Part shown: one piece after another, positions 37,769-47,072 of the stretch
Layout: each line of letters starts with the position of its first letter
Position numbering within the stretch: the stretch's first letter is position 1
NCBI GenBank assembly: GCA_964621615.1
Contig: CAZUMW010000004.1
Location: 62,001 to 126,000 of the forward strand
DNA: 64,000 nt
Origin: CAZUMW01 sp964621615
Lineage (GTDB): Bacteria > Desulfobacterota > WTBG01 > CAIYCZ01 > CAIRTM01
Direction: 5' to 3'
Notes under the pieces: model-generated
Database searches by the model: none
Told to the model about the DNA's origin: nothing
Seen by the model: only the letters and a program-made list of their open reading frames with translations
Made by a program: the position numbers and the translations under genes

Positions 37769-38593
37769 ATGGACACTCACCATACTAAATTGCATAATTC
37801 CGGACTCCTGTTGTTTTTATGCGCTGCACATATCCTGTTTTCATCCTGCATCCGGACAATAGCCCCCACCGAACCGCTTCTGCCTAAGCTCGATGATCCC
37901 CGATCCTATGTCAAGCATATCCTTGACAACAGCACCTGCTGCACATACCTCTCGGGATTTGCCAACATACGCGTCACATCACCTGAAAACAGGATCAGCA
38001 CAAAAAATATCTTTTTCATCAAGCAGCCGTGCTTTCTCAGATTCGAAACTCTAGGCCCTTTTAACCAGCTTGCGGCCATAGTAACTGCTGACAACGAGAC
38101 CCTCATCGTATACATGCCCCGAGAGGGCGGCTATTATAAAGGTGCAGCAACACCTGAAAATCTGTATAGCCTGATCGGGGTATACGTTACCCCCGAGCGC
38201 ATAGCCTCGGCCGGCATCGGCCGAGTTCCTACGATACCGCTCGATCGATCGGTTGTTGAATACGGTCAGGATGCAGAGCGCTACATCGTGGTTATCACCA
38301 GCCCCGGCAGCATCAGCCATACCCTGTGGATAGACCCGGAAGAGAAACATATCGTACGCTATCTGCAAAGCCGCAACCAGGTGCCCGTTTTTGAACAGAC
38401 ACACAAAAAATACATAAAAATCGAGGAAAAATCGCTGCCCACAGATATTGTTCTCATTATGCATCGGTATAACACACGCGCTCACATTTCATTTGAAAAC
38501 CTGAACACAACCCCCGTTCCGGACAGCGCATTTATCATCTCCGCCCCTGAGAACATCTCCGCACAGCCGCTCACATCACTGACAACACGTTAG
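37769..38593 (+). CDS. DUF4292/LolB-like lipoprotein
   Basis: Several starts are possible (TTG 37724, ATG 37748, ATG 37769); the last gives a compact lipoprotein signal peptide ending FSSC and a 274-residue product. None has a clear ribosome-binding site. The body has a LolB/LolA-like beta pattern: GFANIRV, FFIKQPCFLRFETLGPFNQ and LIVYMPREGGYYKG, then a helical middle (PENLYSLIG) and a second sheet part with LWIDPEEKHIVRYL. DUF4292 proteins are lipoprotein-carrier-like outer-membrane proteins of unclear cargo. Directly downstream of the TPR lipoprotein gene. Confidence 0.75.
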   Translation: MDTHHTKLHNSGLLLFLCAAHILFSSCIRTIAPTEPLLPKLDDPRSYVKHILDNSTCCTYLSGFANIRVTSPENRISTKNIFFIKQPCFLRFETLGPFNQLAAIVTADNETLIVYMPREGGYYKGAATPENLYSLIGVYVTPERIASAGIGRVPTIPLDRSVVEYGQDAERYIVVITSPGSISHTLWIDPEEKHIVRYLQSRNQVPVFEQTHKKYIKIEEKSLPTDIVLIMHRYNTRAHISFENLNTTPVPDSAFIISAPENISAQPLTSLTTR

Positions 38594-38672
38594 CTTCCCC
38601 TTAAAATCAGGACAATCACATCCTGTTTCTTATTGCGAAAGCGTCGGGAGGGCATTTTTATCATATTTTAAC

Positions 38673-38701
38673 TTGAAATCAAGCTGGGTTATCTTTATAG
38701 T
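38673..38701 (+). promoter_or_regulatory. Sigma70-type promoter for the receiver-glgC operon
   Basis: TTGAAA (38673-38678), 17 bp, TATAGT (38696-38701). The predicted transcript start near 38708 lies after the TTG at 38706, which supports the later ATG start of the receiver gene. Confidence 0.7.
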
Positions 38702-38819
38702 TTAATTGTCTGACGGCACTTCAACACATGAAAACAGTGCAGGTTTCGCAGCACGCGTAGGCACCTATAGCATATCATCTGAACTAATACCGCGCATCAA
38801 AGGGGGCTGTATTTCCGCC

Positions 38820-39194
38820 ATGGGGGAGAGCGCTAAAATTCTCATTGTCGACGATGAGGAGAACATCCGCCTGCTCTACGATCAGGAGCTCCGGGATGAG
38901 GGCTACCATACAATACTTGCTCGAGACGGTAAGGAGTGTCTTGAAAAGGTTCAAGAAGAGCGCCCCGATCTTATTGTGCTCGACATACGCATGCCGCGCA
39001 TGGACGGGCTTGAAGCCATTGGAAAAATCATCGAAATAGACAAAAGCATCCCCATTGTTATAAATTCAGCCTACGCTACCTACAAAGAAGACTTTATGAG
39101 CTGGGCTGCAGAGGCCTATGTAGTGAAATCATTCGACCTTGACTCGCTGAAATCCACAATCAAAGAAATCCTCGAAAACAAGCAGGCCTCATGA
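38820..39194 (+). CDS. Single-domain response regulator (CheY-like)
   Basis: Start at the ATG 38820 gives 124 residues, one receiver domain and nothing else: ILIVDDEENIR, phosphoacceptor Asp55 in LIVLDIRMPRMDG, Ser/Thr switch in VINSAYATYK and Lys in VVKSFDLDSL. It has no output domain. Its last codons overlap the first codons of glgC by 4 bp (ATGA), so the two proteins are made together. It may regulate glucan synthesis by protein contact or relay phosphate to another factor; this link is inferred from overlap only. Confidence 0.9.
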   Translation: MGESAKILIVDDEENIRLLYDQELRDEGYHTILARDGKECLEKVQEERPDLIVLDIRMPRMDGLEAIGKIIEIDKSIPIVINSAYATYKEDFMSWAAEAYVVKSFDLDSLKSTIKEILENKQAS

Positions 39195-40411
39195 CCAAAA
39201 AAGTACTGGCAATGATACTGGCAGGCGGCAAGGGAGAGCGCCTCTATCCGCTCACCCGTGACCGGGCAAAGCCGGCAGTACCGTTCGGCGGCATATATCG
39301 CATTATTGACTTCACCATAAGCAACTGCGTCAATTCCGGAATGCGCCGCATCTATGTACTTACGCAGTACAAATCGCTGTCGCTTGACCGACATATACAG
39401 CGTGCCTGGAATTTTCTGAACAACCGACTCGGGGAATTTGTCTACATAATCCATGCTCAGCAGCGCATAAATGAAACGTGGTACAAGGGCACCGCCGATG
39501 CCATCTATCAAAATTTCTACACCCTGCAGCAGGAGCGCCCCGACCTTGTCATGATACTGTCCGGCGATCATATATATAAAATGAACTATCAGGATATGAT
39601 ACGGTATCATCTAGACAGCAAAGCCGACCTCACCCTTGCCACCATGGAACTCGACAAAGAGCACTCGCGCCATTTCGGGGTAATTCAGGTGGACAAGCAA
39701 AACAAGGTTATCGGCTTCCAGGAAAAACCAGCACGGCCGCGGACTATACCTTCAGATCCCGACTCCATTCTCATCAATATGGGTGTCTATATTTTCAATA
39801 CAGACATCCTCGTCAAGCGTCTCATAGAAAATGCAAAGAAATCAGACACGCAGCATGATTTCGGCAAAAATGTCATTCCCTGGATGCTGAAAAAGGACAG
39901 GGTTTACTCATACCCGCATCGTGACACTGCAACCGGCAGGCCCGGATACTGGAAAGACGTGGGAACCATCGAGGCCTATTATGAGGCAAACCTTGACCTG
40001 CTGTCGGAAGAAACGGGACCGGATCTTTTTGACCGGAGCTGGCCAATTTTCACCTACGAAAAGCAGGCCTCTCCTGCAAAAATAACCGGCCAGGAGATGA
40101 AGGACAATCAGCTGTACGGAACCACAACCGATTCGTTTATCTCAAAGGGGTGCCATCTTCGCACGGCGCGTATCAACCGCTCGCTTCTTTCCCCGTTTGT
40201 TTCAGTCCGGGAGTATTCAACGGTTGAGGGTTCCGTTATCCTTGACAATGTACGGATCGGCAGCAACTGCAATATCAAAAATGCCGTTATCGACAAAGAG
40301 GTATCCATACCGGACGGAACAGATATCGGCTACGACCTCACTCGCGATGCCCGGAAATTTACAGTTACCGACTCGGGCATCGTCGTTATACCGCGCTCAG
40401 CGGTAGTGTAA
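39191..40411 (+). CDS. glgC: Glucose-1-phosphate adenylyltransferase
   Basis: 406 residues, in the family range. The nucleotidyltransferase domain has MILAGGKGERLYPLTRDRAKPAV-type text, cut by the PFGGIYRIIDF motif near residue 34, and HIYKMNYQDM (near 124). The C-terminal part is a left-handed beta-helix (EGSVILDNVRIGSNCNIKNA). It makes ADP-glucose for GlgA. In E. coli GlgC the N-terminal region binds allosteric effectors; here a receiver protein is coupled upstream, a possible extra control. glgA lies about 20 kb away in the opposite orientation. Confidence 0.95.
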   Translation: MTKKVLAMILAGGKGERLYPLTRDRAKPAVPFGGIYRIIDFTISNCVNSGMRRIYVLTQYKSLSLDRHIQRAWNFLNNRLGEFVYIIHAQQRINETWYKGTADAIYQNFYTLQQERPDLVMILSGDHIYKMNYQDMIRYHLDSKADLTLATMELDKEHSRHFGVIQVDKQNKVIGFQEKPARPRTIPSDPDSILINMGVYIFNTDILVKRLIENAKKSDTQHDFGKNVIPWMLKKDRVYSYPHRDTATGRPGYWKDVGTIEAYYEANLDLLSEETGPDLFDRSWPIFTYEKQASPAKITGQEMKDNQLYGTTTDSFISKGCHLRTARINRSLLSPFVSVREYSTVEGSVILDNVRIGSNCNIKNAVIDKEVSIPDGTDIGYDLTRDARKFTVTDSGIVVIPRSAVV

Positions 40412-40439
40412 AATTTTATTGGCTTTCGCCCGATGATTC

Positions 40440-41204
40440 CTACGACCTGTCTTCCGAGATATCCTTCTTTTCCATAAGCTTGATAAAGGGCTTTATCAGA
40501 TCAATGGGCACCGGGAAAATCGTTGTCGAATTTTTCTCTGCTGCCACATCGGTCAGCGTCTGCAGATACCTGAGCTGCAGGGCTATGGGGTTCGACATTA
40601 TTGCGGAAGCATCGGCCAGCTTCTGCGCGGCCTCAAATTCTCCATTTGCATGGATAACCTTTGCACGCCGCTCCCGCTCAGACTCTGCCTGCTTGGCCAT
40701 TGCGCGCTTCATTTCATCGGGCAGATCGATATGCTTGATTTCAACATTAGTCACCTTTATGCCCCATGGGTCGGTCTGCTTATCCAGAATTTCCTGAAGC
40801 TTTATGTTAAGCTCTTCACGCTTTGAAAGCAGATCATCAAGGTCGGCCTCTCCGCAGACGCTGCGCAGCGTCGTCTGTGCAAGCTGCGACGTGGCATATA
40901 AAAAATTCTCAACCGCAACAACCGCCTTGTCAGGCACCATAACTCTGAAATACACGACAGCATTTACTTTCACCGAGACATTATCACGCGTTATGATATC
41001 CTGAGGGGGAACATCAAGAGCGACAAGCCTGAGACTCACTTTCTGCATCTTATCAACTCCGGGAATAAGAATAATAAGCCCCGGGCCCTTAGTCGCAATG
41101 AGGCGACCGAGCCTGAACACAACTCCGCGCTCATACTCATTTAAAATTTTTATCATGCTGACAAGAAGCGCCAGCACTGCTGCAGCGGCAATAATATAAA
41201 GCAT
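40440..41204 (-). CDS. Slipin (stomatin-like SPFH protein)
   Basis: The ATG at 41202-41204 has GGAGGAAG directly upstream, so 254 residues is preferred over the longer frame to 41282. An N-terminal membrane helix (about 2-20) is followed by the SPFH/band-7 domain: NEYERGVVFRLGRL, GPGLIILIPGVD, VDVPPQDIITRDNVSVKVNA-like text and RSVCGEADLDDLLSKRE. The C-terminus is a coiled coil (QAESERERRAK and following). Slipins form membrane-bound oligomers at detergent-resistant domains and are cleaved or partnered by NfeD proteins. The NfeD gene lies 80 bp upstream on the same strand, the conserved pairing. Confidence 0.93.
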   Translation of the reverse strand: MLYIIAAAAVLALLVSMIKILNEYERGVVFRLGRLIATKGPGLIILIPGVDKMQKVSLRLVALDVPPQDIITRDNVSVKVNAVVYFRVMVPDKAVVAVENFLYATSQLAQTTLRSVCGEADLDDLLSKREELNIKLQEILDKQTDPWGIKVTNVEIKHIDLPDEMKRAMAKQAESERERRAKVIHANGEFEAAQKLADASAIMSNPIALQLRYLQTLTDVAAEKNSTTIFPVPIDLIKPFIKLMEKKDISEDRS

Positions 41205-41284
41205 AACCCTTCCTCCTGTTATAAGTCTGTTGGCTGATGTTTCATGAGGTAAAAAAAAATGAAACTGCAAGCCGATCAACAATG

Positions 41285-42583
41285 CTACTTCTGCTCTTCA
41301 ACGCTGAGCACCATCCCGTCCATGCCGGTTATTCTGACCCGCGCACCGCTGCCGACCGGATCGCTGCTCCGGGCATCCCAGTATTCTCCCTGAACAAACA
41401 CCTTACCGCTGTGGTGAATATCGGTATAGGCGGTGCCCATCGAGCCGACCAGACCCTCGGTCCCTGTTGATGGCCTGGTGCGCTGCGCTTTGACCACAAG
41501 CCAGATTACAAGGATAAAAAACAACGACACGGCACCGACCGCGATAAATATAACATCAAGCGACACGCTTAAATACGGAACCGACGATTGAAAAAGCATA
41601 AGCGACCCCAGGAGCATGGACACAATTCCGCCTACGGTTAACAGCCCGAAGCTGGTAATCTTCAATTCGAGTATAAACAGAACCACGCCGAGAAGTATCA
41701 GCAGAACACCGGCGTAATTCGCCGACAATGACTGAAGGGAGTAAAATGCAAGGATGAGGGATACCGCCCCAATTACACCGGGGAAAATTGCTCCCGGGTT
41801 TGACAGCTCAAAATACAGGCCGGCAAGGCCCAGCAGCAGCAGAATATAGGCAATATTCGGGTTTGCCAGCGCTTTGAGAACGTTTTCGCGTATGCCCATC
41901 TCTTTGCGGTTGATACGAGCGCCGGCGGTTTGAAGAGTAACCTTACCCGCTGCGGTTTCGACCTCGGTACCGTTAACGGCGGTGACGAGCTCCTGCATGT
42001 CTGCAGCGACAAGGTCAATCACTTTTTTTTCAAGTGCGTTTTCCTCGCTTATCGATACGCTTTCACGTACCGCCTTGATTGCCCACTCTTTGTTGCGGCT
42101 GCGCTTTACGGCGATACTTTCAGCATATGCTGCGGCATCATTTTCCACTTTCTCAGTCATTTTGTCATCCATCTGGCCGCCGCCGAGGTTTACCGGATGC
42201 GCAGCGCCGATATTTGTCCCCGGAGCCATCGCGGCGATATGAGCCGCCATCGTGATGAGCGCACCCGCCGACGCCGCCCGTGCACCGCTTGGTGCAACAT
42301 ATACGATCACCGGAACTTCCGAGGCAAACATATGCTTTATAATCCTTCTCATTGCCAGATCGAGCCCGCCCGGGGTATCCAGACGGATGACCAGACATTC
42401 GGCATCCGATTGTTCAGCCTCGTCGATACTTCGTATAATGTATTCAGCAACAACGGGAGTAATCGGGTCCTGAATATCAACAGCGTCAACCGTCTGTGCG
42501 TGCAGTTCCCCGCACAGTGCAAATGCTGTCAGCAGACATAGCGTTGCTGAATATTTCAAAAAGGTGCCTGGTGATTTTGCCAT
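41285..42583 (-). CDS. NfeD long form: membrane serine protease (ClpP class) with OB domain
   Basis: 432 residues. A signal peptide (about 1-30, ending LHAQ) precedes a ClpP-type serine protease domain with RLDTPGGLD near residue 68 and the catalytic Ser105 in ARAASAGA; a likely general-base lysine is near residue 145. Four or five membrane segments (about 240-375) follow, then a C-terminal OB-fold NfeD domain (about 385-430) with GEYWDARSSDPVGSGARV. Long NfeD proteins cleave stomatin-type partners at the membrane, fitting the slipin gene just downstream. The upstream region has no gene for about 410 bp. Confidence 0.92.
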   Translation of the reverse strand: MAKSPGTFLKYSATLCLLTAFALCGELHAQTVDAVDIQDPITPVVAEYIIRSIDEAEQSDAECLVIRLDTPGGLDLAMRRIIKHMFASEVPVIVYVAPSGARAASAGALITMAAHIAAMAPGTNIGAAHPVNLGGGQMDDKMTEKVENDAAAYAESIAVKRSRNKEWAIKAVRESVSISEENALEKKVIDLVAADMQELVTAVNGTEVETAAGKVTLQTAGARINRKEMGIRENVLKALANPNIAYILLLLGLAGLYFELSNPGAIFPGVIGAVSLILAFYSLQSLSANYAGVLLILLGVVLFILELKITSFGLLTVGGIVSMLLGSLMLFQSSVPYLSVSLDVIFIAVGAVSLFFILVIWLVVKAQRTRPSTGTEGLVGSMGTAYTDIHHSGKVFVQGEYWDARSSDPVGSGARVRITGMDGMVLSVEEQK

Positions 42584-42700
42584 ATGTTCTCTTTTTTGTA
42601 AAAAACGTGTATAATCCTGATAGTGTCTGTGTTCTTAGCACTAATATACACCGGTTTCAAGCAAAATTATTGTCTCTCTCGGGGGAGTAAGGCCCTCGCA

Positions 42701-42759
42701 TTCCCCGACCTGCGGTCGGGATCTTCGATCCGCCTTCGGCGAGATCTTTGACTGGGGAA
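42701..42759. repeat. Branched palindromic element
   Basis: Outer arms TTCCCC (42701-42706) and GGGGAA (42754-42759) enclose three nested or adjacent inverted repeats: CCCGACC/GGTCGGG, GATC-TTC-GATC and GCC-TTC-GGC. The shape is that of a dispersed bacterial intergenic palindrome. Only one copy is seen in the window. Confidence 0.6.
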
Positions 42760-42947
42760 GGCGTTAGTATGCACGCGAAGTGCAGCGTTAGTAGCATATA
42801 AGAATCCCTCGATAAAATTTCAGGGTTGTTTTGTTTTTTCTTTAGTCACGCCTCGGCGGATGGTGATTCTACCCCGACATCTCGGGGCAGTGGTTCAATT
42901 CCATAAAAAAGTGTTCGCATTTGCGCTTACCGGTAATTAAAATTTTC

Positions 42948-42976
42948 TTGACTTATAAATACGCTTACGCTACCAT
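42948..42976 (+). promoter_or_regulatory. Promoter of tRNA-Phe
   Basis: TTGACT (42948-42953), 17-bp spacer, TACCAT (42971-42976); the tRNA starts 18 bp after the -10 box. Confidence 0.75.
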
Positions 42977-42993
42977 TTTTCAATTGTTTCGGT

Positions 42994-43069
42994 GGCGAGG
43001 TAGCTCAGTCGGTAGAGCAGGTGACTGAAAATCACCGTGTCCACAGTTCAATTCTGTGCCTCGCCACCA
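42994..43069 (+). tRNA. tRNA-Phe (anticodon GAA)
   Basis: 76 nt with a 7-bp acceptor stem GGCGAGG/CCTCGCC, D-arm GCTC-AGTCGGTA-GAGC, anticodon stem GGTGA/TCACC around loop CTGAAAA (anticodon GAA), T-stem CACAG/CTGTG with loop TTCAATT, and encoded CCA after the discriminator A. Confidence 0.96.
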
Positions 43070-43198
43070 TTTTTATGCCTATCACAGACAGCCGTGCCAA
43101 CATCAAGTGCTTGTTTCTTTCATTTATTCTATTACTATGCTTTCAAAACCCGCCTTCTATAAAACATGCGTTGCCCGTGTGAGGTACAGTAAAAAAGA

Positions 43199-44494
43199 AT
43201 GCCGAATGTCGTTATCGTAGGAACCCAGTGGGGTGATGAAGGAAAGGGGAAGGTCGTTGATCTTCTCACCCGCAATGCCGATATAGTCGTCCGGTTTCAG
43301 GGCGGTCCCAACGCCGGCCACACGGTAGTTATCGGCGACAGCCAGACAATTCTTCACCAGCTTCCTTCGGGCATACTGCATGAAAACAAAACGTGCGTTA
43401 TCGGCAACGGAGTGGTGCTTGACCTTGAAACTCTTGCCGGAGAAATCGAAGAGGTAAAAACAAAGGGCTACTTTCAAAGCACCACTGAACTCCTTATAAG
43501 CGAAAACGCTCACATTATCATGCCGTACCATAAAAAGATCGATCTTTCCCGGGAAAAGCTCAAGGGCGAAAACAGAATCGGTACCACCGGCCGCGGCATC
43601 GGGCCGGCATATGAGGACAAGGTCTCACGAAACGGCATCAGGGTTGTCGATATATTTGACGATTCCTATTTTCAGGAAAAGCTGAATGCAAATCTGAAAG
43701 AAAAAAATTATTATCTTGAGAACTATCTCCACGAGGAGCCGGTTTCCCCGGAGGCAGTACGCGACATCATTTTCACATATCGCGAAACCATTCGAGAGTA
43801 TGTAACCGATACAGGTGCCGCATTGTACCGGTCGCTGAAGCAGAACAAAAAAATTCTCTTCGAAGGCGCTCAGGGCACCCTCCTTGATATCGATCACGGA
43901 ACCTATCCCTTTGTCACCTCATCCAACACGTCATCAGCACAGGCGGCAATCGGAACCGGTATCGGCCCGCGACACCTCGATGCAATCGTCGGAATAGCCA
44001 AGGCGTACACTACCCGTGTCGGGGCAGGCCCGTTCCCCACCGAACAGCAAAATGATATCGGTGAGTATTTGCGAAACAAAGGCGGCGAGTACGGCGCAAC
44101 AACCGGCAGGCCGCGTCGCTGCGGCTGGTTCGATCTGCTGACGGTTAACCATGCTGTCAGGCTGAACAGCCTGACGCATCTTATTATCACCAAGCTGGAT
44201 GTCCTCAGCGGCATTGAAACTATAAAGGTGTGCACCGGATACCGCTGCAGAGGCCGTGTGCTGAACGAATTCCCGACTAATTTTCCGGTACTTGCAGACT
44301 GCGCTCCCGAATTCGAGGAGCTGGAGGGATGGTCGGAAGACCTCAGCTGCATGACCGAATACGACCAGCTGCCTCAGGCAGCAAAAAAATACATCGCCTA
44401 TATTGAAGAAAAAACAGGCGTCCCCGTAAGCATGGTGTCCGTCGGCACCCGCCGCGATCAGATCATTACCCTAATCAATCCCTTTGCGTCTTAA
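43199..44494 (+). CDS. purA: Adenylosuccinate synthetase
   Basis: 431 residues, exactly the family's normal length. The GTP-binding and catalytic N-terminus reads VVIVGTQWGDEGKGKVVDLL, with GGPNAGHTVVI (about 37), GTTGRGIGPAYEDK (about 131) and the C-terminal VSVGTRRDQI. It converts IMP, aspartate and GTP to adenylosuccinate, the first committed AMP step. It stands alone between tRNA-Phe and tRNA-Lys. Confidence 0.97.
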   Translation: MPNVVIVGTQWGDEGKGKVVDLLTRNADIVVRFQGGPNAGHTVVIGDSQTILHQLPSGILHENKTCVIGNGVVLDLETLAGEIEEVKTKGYFQSTTELLISENAHIIMPYHKKIDLSREKLKGENRIGTTGRGIGPAYEDKVSRNGIRVVDIFDDSYFQEKLNANLKEKNYYLENYLHEEPVSPEAVRDIIFTYRETIREYVTDTGAALYRSLKQNKKILFEGAQGTLLDIDHGTYPFVTSSNTSSAQAAIGTGIGPRHLDAIVGIAKAYTTRVGAGPFPTEQQNDIGEYLRNKGGEYGATTGRPRRCGWFDLLTVNHAVRLNSLTHLIITKLDVLSGIETIKVCTGYRCRGRVLNEFPTNFPVLADCAPEFEELEGWSEDLSCMTEYDQLPQAAKKYIAYIEEKTGVPVSMVSVGTRRDQIITLINPFAS

Positions 44495-44536
44495 AAGGTT
44501 TGTTTAAATCAAGCTTTCACGGCTGCAAACTTATAA

Positions 44537-44565
44537 TTGTAATATTATAAAATATTTGTTATGCT
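44537..44565 (+). promoter_or_regulatory. Promoter of tRNA-Lys
   Basis: TTGTAA (44537-44542), 17-bp spacer, TATGCT (44560-44565), 21 bp before the mature tRNA. Confidence 0.65.
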
Positions 44566-44586
44566 ATTAAGATTATATTTTCCGGT

Positions 44587-44659
<73 letters not shown>

Positions 44660-44673
44660 TCAAATTTAAAAAG

Positions 44674-44715
44674 AAACCCGTAGTGTTACAATATTTTGTG
44701 CGCTACGGGTTTTTT
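44674..44715 (+). terminator. Rho-independent terminator after tRNA-Lys
   Basis: AACCCGTAG (44675-44683) pairs with CTACGGGTT (44703-44711), and the stem is followed by a T-run to 44715. Confidence 0.85.
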
Positions 44716-44765
44716 GCGTTTACCAAATAAAATGCGATTTCCCGATGCTGCATTGACAAAACGAC

Positions 44766-45902
44766 TCAGTCTGCAGAAACAGTGCTTTTCTCCTGAACGG
44801 CAGGCATCCCTGACACAATCAGATCCTCATACAGTCTGCAAAGGCGGTCGATCAATTTTTCTTCATCGAACAGCAATTCTGCGCGAGCCCGTGCATCGCG
44901 TCCCAACTTCTGAGCTTTAAGGGGATAGTCCATCAGTCTAGCAATTGCTTTTGCCAGTTCATGTGAATCCCCTGGCGGAACGAGGATGCCGCTTTTTCCG
45001 TCTTCAATGGCTTCAGGGATGCCGCCGACACGAGAGGCGACGATCGGTTTTCCCGCTCCCATTGCCTCCAGGAGCGACCGTCCCAGCCCTTCGGCCAAAG
45101 AGGGAAGGACAAAGATATCAATAATCGAAAGCATGTCGGGTATGTCATTTCGTTTGCCGGTAGCATACAGATACCCTGAGACGCCGAGTGATTCGGCGCT
45201 GTCTCTCAGCGCATCAATTTTTTTGCTGTTCACCCCGCCGCCTACAATAAGACACACAATTTTCCTGTTTTCATCGGATAAGCGCTTTACGGCTTCAAAA
45301 AGCACTGTAAATCCCTTGCGCTCGGTCAGGCGAGCCACAATGCCGATGATACTGCAATCAGGGGGAAGATTCAGCTCCCTAATAATTTCGCTGTTTTTCT
45401 CCCGGGGAATAAAATCTTTCAGATTTACAGCTGTAGAAATGGTGACGACCCGCCAGGGAGGCAGCCCGGAGGCGATCATAACCGAGCGGATATGCTCTGA
45501 TATGGCGACAATCCGATCCGTAAGCCTGCCGTAAAGATACCGGCTTAAAATACCTCCCTTAAGGGGAACATGGTTGTGTTTTGTCCTGACCTGAACAGAC
45601 ACACCTGCAGATTTCCCGGCAAGGACACTCAAAAGGTGATCGGTGTATCCATGAGAATTGATAACATCAACCCGCTCTCTCCGTAAAAACAAGCCCAGCT
45701 TTATAACGGCGGGGAACAGATGTTTCATGCTGAGCGGAAAAAAATCAATGGAATGCTGCCGGGCGCCCTGTTCAAGAAACGAGCCCGGCTGGCATACCAG
45801 TATTACACGATGCCCTCTGCTCTTAAGACCGCGGGCTTCCTGCAGCGTTCGCATGGTCTGACCGGTAAGATGGGTCTGCTTATCGATCTGAACAATGGTC
45901 AT
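44766..45902 (-). CDS. GT-B glycosyltransferase (GT4-like)
   Basis: 378 residues. The N-terminal acceptor domain has a GG-like opening TGQTMRTLQEARGL; the donor domain has GIVARLTERKGFTVL (about residue 190), VGGGVNSKK and the E-x7-E signature in LAEGLGRSLLEAMGAGKPIVAS (split here as GLGRSLLEAMGAGKP). It should add a sugar to lipid- or protein-linked glycans at the cytoplasmic membrane. It starts 12 bp after the stop of the short YD-repeat protein gene on the same strand, which suggests joint transcription with the surface proteins. The donor and acceptor cannot be inferred. Confidence 0.88.
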   Translation of the reverse strand: MTIVQIDKQTHLTGQTMRTLQEARGLKSRGHRVILVCQPGSFLEQGARQHSIDFFPLSMKHLFPAVIKLGLFLRRERVDVINSHGYTDHLLSVLAGKSAGVSVQVRTKHNHVPLKGGILSRYLYGRLTDRIVAISEHIRSVMIASGLPPWRVVTISTAVNLKDFIPREKNSEIIRELNLPPDCSIIGIVARLTERKGFTVLFEAVKRLSDENRKIVCLIVGGGVNSKKIDALRDSAESLGVSGYLYATGKRNDIPDMLSIIDIFVLPSLAEGLGRSLLEAMGAGKPIVASRVGGIPEAIEDGKSGILVPPGDSHELAKAIARLMDYPLKAQKLGRDARARAELLFDEEKLIDRLCRLYEDLIVSGMPAVQEKSTVSAD

Positions 45903-45914
45903 AGCACAGGCATC

Positions 45915-47015
45915 TTATTTAATCTCAAACATATGGTCGATTACTTCCACATGAGGAGTGTCTGAATCAGCAACCTGCGTTTGTATCCGTAATTTCCACT
46001 GACCGGCCGTTGCATCTTTGCCTATGCACATCGGCACCATAATAAATCCCAGCGCCGTAAAGGCTGTCCTGCGATCATCGATCACAACACCCGAAGCGCT
46101 TTCTGCGGGCCCTGAAAGCTGCATACTGCTTTCCGTAGTCATGTGATCCTCCTCACTGCATTTCATTATCAGCCACGGGCACCGCTGCGAACGAACTATG
46201 GGGCGGCCATAGCTGCTTTTCAGGCTCATTGCAGTCAGGGTTTCAATATCCCAGCAGACCTGCTCCTCTTCCATGCACACCTGATAGTCACCGCAGGGCG
46301 GCTCCCCGGCCATACATACCCTGTCACTGCACTGTTCGGCTCCGTTACAGAATATACCGTCGTCGCAATCGCTGTTTTTTTCACATTCAGCCTCAGGAGC
46401 CGGAGGAGCCTGGTCGTCGCCTTCTCTGACTTCCATCAGCACCGCCACCCTGCCGCTTCCGGCATTGGAAGTGACGGGAATATCGGCGGTGTAAAAGCCG
46501 GCTGAAAGGCCGCTTCTGTCAACCGACAGCGTAACCGTACTGCTGCCGGTGGTAGTGCCCGTTTTCGGGCCGATAGCGCTTATCCAACCGTTTGCCCCAT
46601 TGTATATGACTTCTCCGATACTCCACCGGAGCTTCCCGAAACCGGTGCCGTTTCTGATCTCAAAACGGGTCCAGATATCCGACGCACCGAGATCGACACG
46701 CTCCGGGATAATAAGCATGCTGTCCTCGGGCGGATCTCCGGGGCCCTGCGTTCCTCCGCCCCCGCCTCCTGAGCCGCCGTCTGACGGCGGCCCGGGCTCC
46801 GGTTCAAAACGTGCAGGTGTTTTTTCCACATTGACAATGTTTCCTGCCGCATCATATTCATACGTAACAGATGCGCCGTTGTCATAGCGAACCTCTACCA
46901 GGCGGCTCAGCTCATCATATCTGTACTCAATGGAAAAGGCTTCCGGTACCGTTAAAAGAAAAACGGCGCACATCATCAAAAAAACATGCAGCACATAACA
47001 CATGCGGTGTTTCAT
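45915..47015 (-). CDS. Secreted chimera: short RHS/YD start, Gly-rich linker, BACON-like and Cys-rich domains
   Basis: 366 residues. A signal peptide (about 1-28, ending PEAFS) precedes two YD-type units (YRYDELSRLVEVRYDNG and YEYDAAGNI), then a Pro/Gly linker, then an Ig-like domain of BACON type (about 100-190; LRWSIGEV, GWISAIGP, SVDRSGLSAGFYTADIPV), then a cysteine-rich module (NSDCDDGIFCNGAEQC, about 205-255) of the kind common in myxobacterial and deltaproteobacterial surface proteins. The C-terminal 110 residues are unrecognised. It lies between the large RHS gene (57 bp upstream) and a glycosyltransferase gene. The two YD units may be remnants or an adaptor related to the large RHS protein. 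Confidence 0.7.
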   Translation of the reverse strand: MKHRMCYVLHVFLMMCAVFLLTVPEAFSIEYRYDELSRLVEVRYDNGASVTYEYDAAGNIVNVEKTPARFEPEPGPPSDGGSGGGGGGTQGPGDPPEDSMLIIPERVDLGASDIWTRFEIRNGTGFGKLRWSIGEVIYNGANGWISAIGPKTGTTTGSSTVTLSVDRSGLSAGFYTADIPVTSNAGSGRVAVLMEVREGDDQAPPAPEAECEKNSDCDDGIFCNGAEQCSDRVCMAGEPPCGDYQVCMEEEQVCWDIETLTAMSLKSSYGRPIVRSQRCPWLIMKCSEEDHMTTESSMQLSGPAESASGVVIDDRRTAFTALGFIMVPMCIGKDATAGQWKLRIQTQVADSDTPHVEVIDHMFEIK

Positions 47016-47072
47016 ACGGTATCCCCTTCCCCGTCATATAAATAGTATTACACCCGTTCTGTTATTTTTGTA

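Larger units (their letters stand above)
42584..42993. other. Intergenic region with structured palindromic element
   Basis: About 410 bp between the divergent NfeD gene and tRNA-Phe. It holds the branched palindrome at 42701-42759, a small hairpin CCCCGACATCTCGGGG near 42873-42888, a short direct repeat GCGTTAGTA (42761 and 42785 areas) and the tRNA-Phe promoter. No protein-coding signal is seen. Confidence 0.7.
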
